Below, one piece after another: positions 12,888 through 15,233 of a DNA stretch of 15,233 bases; within the stretch, counting starts at the first letter, position 1; every line of letters starts with the position of its first letter. Origin of the DNA: Moraxellaceae bacterium. Its GTDB lineage: Bacteria; Pseudomonadota; Gammaproteobacteria; Pseudomonadales; Moraxellaceae. The stretch lies in the NCBI GenBank assembly GCA_030684415.1, contig JAUXNL010000463.1, forward strand, positions 1 through 15,233, read 5' to 3'. The translations under genes and the position numbers were made by a program. The notes beneath the pieces are model-generated. The model saw only the letters and a list, made by a program, of their open reading frames with translations, was not told the origin of the DNA and made no database searches.

Positions 12888-15233
12888 ATGTCGGTATGGG
12901 TCACGTGGCCAGCTTTGACCAAGCTAGGCAGTCTAGGGATAGTCGCAGGTTTGCTGGTGCTGGCAGCCGAGCGCGAATCACTGTTCAAGAACAATCTTTT
13001 CGATGTCGAGGACTACGCTCGCCACAACGCCAACATCACTTGCGACGAGCGCAGCCTGACTGCACGCACCGAGGATGGCACCTGCAACATCCTGAGCAAT
13101 CCTGCAGAAGGGTCGGTTTATCGTCGCTTCGGCCGCAACGTCAACAGCGCAATCACGAAAGGTGAAACCGAGGCAGATACATTGCTCTCGCCCAACCCTC
13201 GCGATGTGAGCAACAGCCTGATGGCGCGAAATGAGTTCAAGCCCGCCCCCAGCCTGAACTTCATCGCTGCCTCATGGATCCAGTTCATGATTCATGACTG
13301 GGTCGACCATGGCCCCAACAAAGTCGGTGATCCTATCCGTGTACCACTCCCCTCCGGTGACACACTGGGATCGGGCTATATGGACGTTCAACGCACCCAG
13401 CCAGACCCGAGTCGCACCGCTGCCGATGCCGGCAAACCTGCCACCTACCGCAATCACAACACCCACTGGTGGGATGGGTCGCAGCTCTACGGCAGCGACA
13501 AAGCAACCAATGACAAGGTGCGCAGCTTTGTTGACGGCAAGCTGAAAATCAATGCCGATGGCACATTGCCGACCGAATTCATCAGTGGAAAGCCGGTCAC
13601 CGGCTTCAACGAAAACTGGTGGGTCGGCCTCAGCATGCTGCACCAGATTTTCACAAAAGAGCACAATGCCATTGCCAGCATGCTCAAACAGAAATACCCC
13701 GGCCGCAGCGACCAGTGGCTGTATGACCGCGCACGCCTGATCAACTCGGCACTCATGGCCAAAATCCATACCGTGGAATGGACACCGGCCGTCATCGCCA
13801 ACCCCGTCACCGAGCGCGCCATGTATGCCAACTGGTGGGGGCTTCTCGGATCACGCGCACCACGCGACAAATACCAGAATGAAGTGCGCATGCTGCAAGA
13901 AGATCTTGCCAAAACAGACTCATTCGTGAAGCGGATTCTTGGGGTTGATCCCAGGCTCTCGAATGGCGTCGGCAGCTCAACCATCGATCATGCACTGGCA
14001 GGTCTTGTCGGCTCTGCAGACACCAATAATGCCGGGGTCCCCTACACGCTGACAGAAGAATTTGTGGCGGTTTATCGTATGCACCCATTGATGCGTGATG
14101 CGGTGGACATCTATGACATCGGGAGCAACGTCGTTACCCGTACGGTCCCGATTCAAGGCACTCGTGATCGCGACGCAGAATCCCTTCTCGGGAATGAACG
14201 ACCGGAGCGCCTCTGGTACTCCTTCGGCATCACCAATCCGGGATCGCTCACACTGCACAACTACCCGAACTTCCTGCGTAACCTTTCGGTTCCGGTTGCC
14301 GGCAATATTGATCTTGCGACCATTGACGTTCTTCGCGATCGTGAACGCGGCGTTCCGCGTTACAACGAGTTCCGGCGCCAGATCGGCCTGAAGCCGATCA
14401 CGAAGTTCGAAGACCTGACAACCGATGCAGCGACGCTTGCTCAGCTTAAAAGGCTCTACGGCAACAACATCGAGAGAATCGACACATTGGTAGGCCAGCT
14501 TGCCGAAACCGTGCGGCCCGACGGCTTTGCATTTGGTGAAACCGCCTTCCAGATCTTCATCATGAATGCTTCTCGCCGACTGATGACCGACCGCTTTTTC
14601 ACACGCGATTACCGCCCGGAGGTTTACACCGCAGAAGGGCTTGATTGGGTGGAAAACACCACCATGGTCGATGTGCTCAAACGCCACAACCCACAACTGT
14701 CCTCTAGCCTGGTGGGTGTTGAAAACGCCTTTAAACCATGGGGCCTCAACATGACCGCCGACTATGAGTCATGGGCAGGCAGCGCCAAGGCAGATCATCT
14801 GTGGATTAACGGCGCCCTGCGCACGCAATACACCACCACCATGCCCGCACTCAAGCCCGTGGATATTGGAGGGCTGATCAGCTCCATTCTCTGGAAAAAA
14901 GTACAGACGCGTACCGATGTGGCACCACCGGGCTACAGCAAACCCATTCACCCTTATGGCGCCATGGCAAAGGTGAAGTTTGTTCCCGTCGCCAACAATG
15001 GCTATACCGGCCTCTTCCAGGGCTCTGACCATGGCTTGCTGCGCCTTTCTGTGACCGGCCTGCCCTCTGATCGCGGCTTTGCACCGGGACTCGCATGGAA
15101 AGCCTTTGTGGATGGAAAACCCTCCGAGAATGTGTCCGCGCTCTATACCCTTTCAGGCCAGGGCGACAACCACAATTTCTTTGCAAACGAGCTGTCGAAC
15201 TATGTCTCGCCAGAGGTCAATGAAACGCTGGGT
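12888..15233 (+). CDS. Heme peroxidase (alpha-dioxygenase/animal type) with catalase-like C-terminal part, incomplete
   Basis: The frame is open for 782 codons and runs off the window end. GGAG lies about 8 nt before the ATG. The start (LVLAAERESLFKNNLFD) resembles bacterial and plant alpha-dioxygenases rather than a signal peptide. The distal heme histidine is in IQFMIHDWVDHG (His136), HNTHWWDGSQLYGS (190-203) is the conserved loop, IHTVEWTP is at 293-300, the proximal histidine is in EFVAVYRMHPLM (His399), and VPRYNEFRRQIGL follows. Relatives oxygenate fatty acids or oxidise small molecules. After about residue 680 the sequence KPIHPYG (His688), LLRLS, RGFAPGLAWKAFVDGK and NFFANEL has the order of catalase-fold motifs, suggesting a second heme domain like catalase-related allene oxide synthases. 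The peroxidase family is firm; the catalase-like reading is inference. Confidence 0.88.
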   Translation, partial: MSVWVTWPALTKLGSLGIVAGLLVLAAERESLFKNNLFDVEDYARHNANITCDERSLTARTEDGTCNILSNPAEGSVYRRFGRNVNSAITKGETEADTLLSPNPRDVSNSLMARNEFKPAPSLNFIAASWIQFMIHDWVDHGPNKVGDPIRVPLPSGDTLGSGYMDVQRTQPDPSRTAADAGKPATYRNHNTHWWDGSQLYGSDKATNDKVRSFVDGKLKINADGTLPTEFISGKPVTGFNENWWVGLSMLHQIFTKEHNAIASMLKQKYPGRSDQWLYDRARLINSALMAKIHTVEWTPAVIANPVTERAMYANWWGLLGSRAPRDKYQNEVRMLQEDLAKTDSFVKRILGVDPRLSNGVGSSTIDHALAGLVGSADTNNAGVPYTLTEEFVAVYRMHPLMRDAVDIYDIGSNVVTRTVPIQGTRDRDAESLLGNERPERLWYSFGITNPGSLTLHNYPNFLRNLSVPVAGNIDLATIDVLRDRERGVPRYNEFRRQIGLKPITKFEDLTTDAATLAQLKRLYGNNIERIDTLVGQLAETVRPDGFAFGETAFQIFIMNASRRLMTDRFFTRDYRPEVYTAEGLDWVENTTMVDVLKRHNPQLSSSLVGVENAFKPWGLNMTADYESWAGSAKADHLWINGALRTQYTTTMPALKPVDIGGLISSILWKKVQTRTDVAPPGYSKPIHPYGAMAKVKFVPVANNGYTGLFQGSDHGLLRLSVTGLPSDRGFAPGLAWKAFVDGKPSENVSALYTLSGQGDNHNFFANELSNYVSPEVNETLG

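Overview
The window is about 15.2 kb of GC-rich chromosomal DNA, probably from a gammaproteobacterium close to Pseudomonadales or the hydrocarbon-degrading marine lineages. The basis is the block tRNA-Ala, tRNA-Glu, glutathione peroxidase, msrB, alaA-type aminotransferase and htpX, which I recall from Pseudomonas genomes, plus the codon style and several lipid-handling genes. No phage, transposase, plasmid or CRISPR signature is visible.

Layout. (1) 1-349 holds a dense series of stem-loops, then an HSDL2-type short-chain dehydrogenase (350-1180, +) and a FATP/FadD6-type long-chain acyl-CoA synthetase (1573-3408, +). The latter has its own candidate promoter, a palindromic operator-like site and a 21-bp hairpin after its stop. 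(2) 3462-3665 is a short intergenic stretch with REP-like and C-rich sequence. (3) On the minus strand, 8459 down to 3666 reads: zinc alcohol dehydrogenase, a divergent DUF692/MNIO-family (multinuclear non-heme iron oxidase) enzyme, its helical LigA-like partner, and, after a 201-nt gap, a neutral-ceramidase-like amidohydrolase. The first three genes are tightly packed and almost certainly one operon. (4) A tRNA-Ala/tRNA-Glu operon on the minus strand (8817-8632) has a clear sigma70 promoter and an intrinsic terminator. (5) An oxidative and protein-damage block follows: msrB-gpx on the minus strand and, divergently, an AlaA-type aminotransferase with an extra N-terminal helix-turn-helix-like domain, then htpX. 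Both msrB and htpX have sequences resembling heat-shock (sigma32) promoters upstream. (6) From 12888 to the window end there is a large, incomplete heme peroxidase of the alpha-dioxygenase/animal-peroxidase type, whose C-terminal part looks catalase-like.

How the genes may work together. The acyl-CoA synthetase, the HSDL2-like SDR, the ceramidase-like hydrolase and the fatty-acid-dioxygenase-like peroxidase share a lipid theme. MsrB, GPx and HtpX are a quality-control and repair set. The part most likely to be an undescribed system is the ADH-MNIO-partner (plus ceramidase-like) cluster. It has the enzyme-plus-partner architecture of MNIO peptide-modification pathways, but the enzyme departs from the usual metal-ligand motifs and no convincing precursor peptide is seen next to it. 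The second candidate is the peroxidase/catalase-like fusion.
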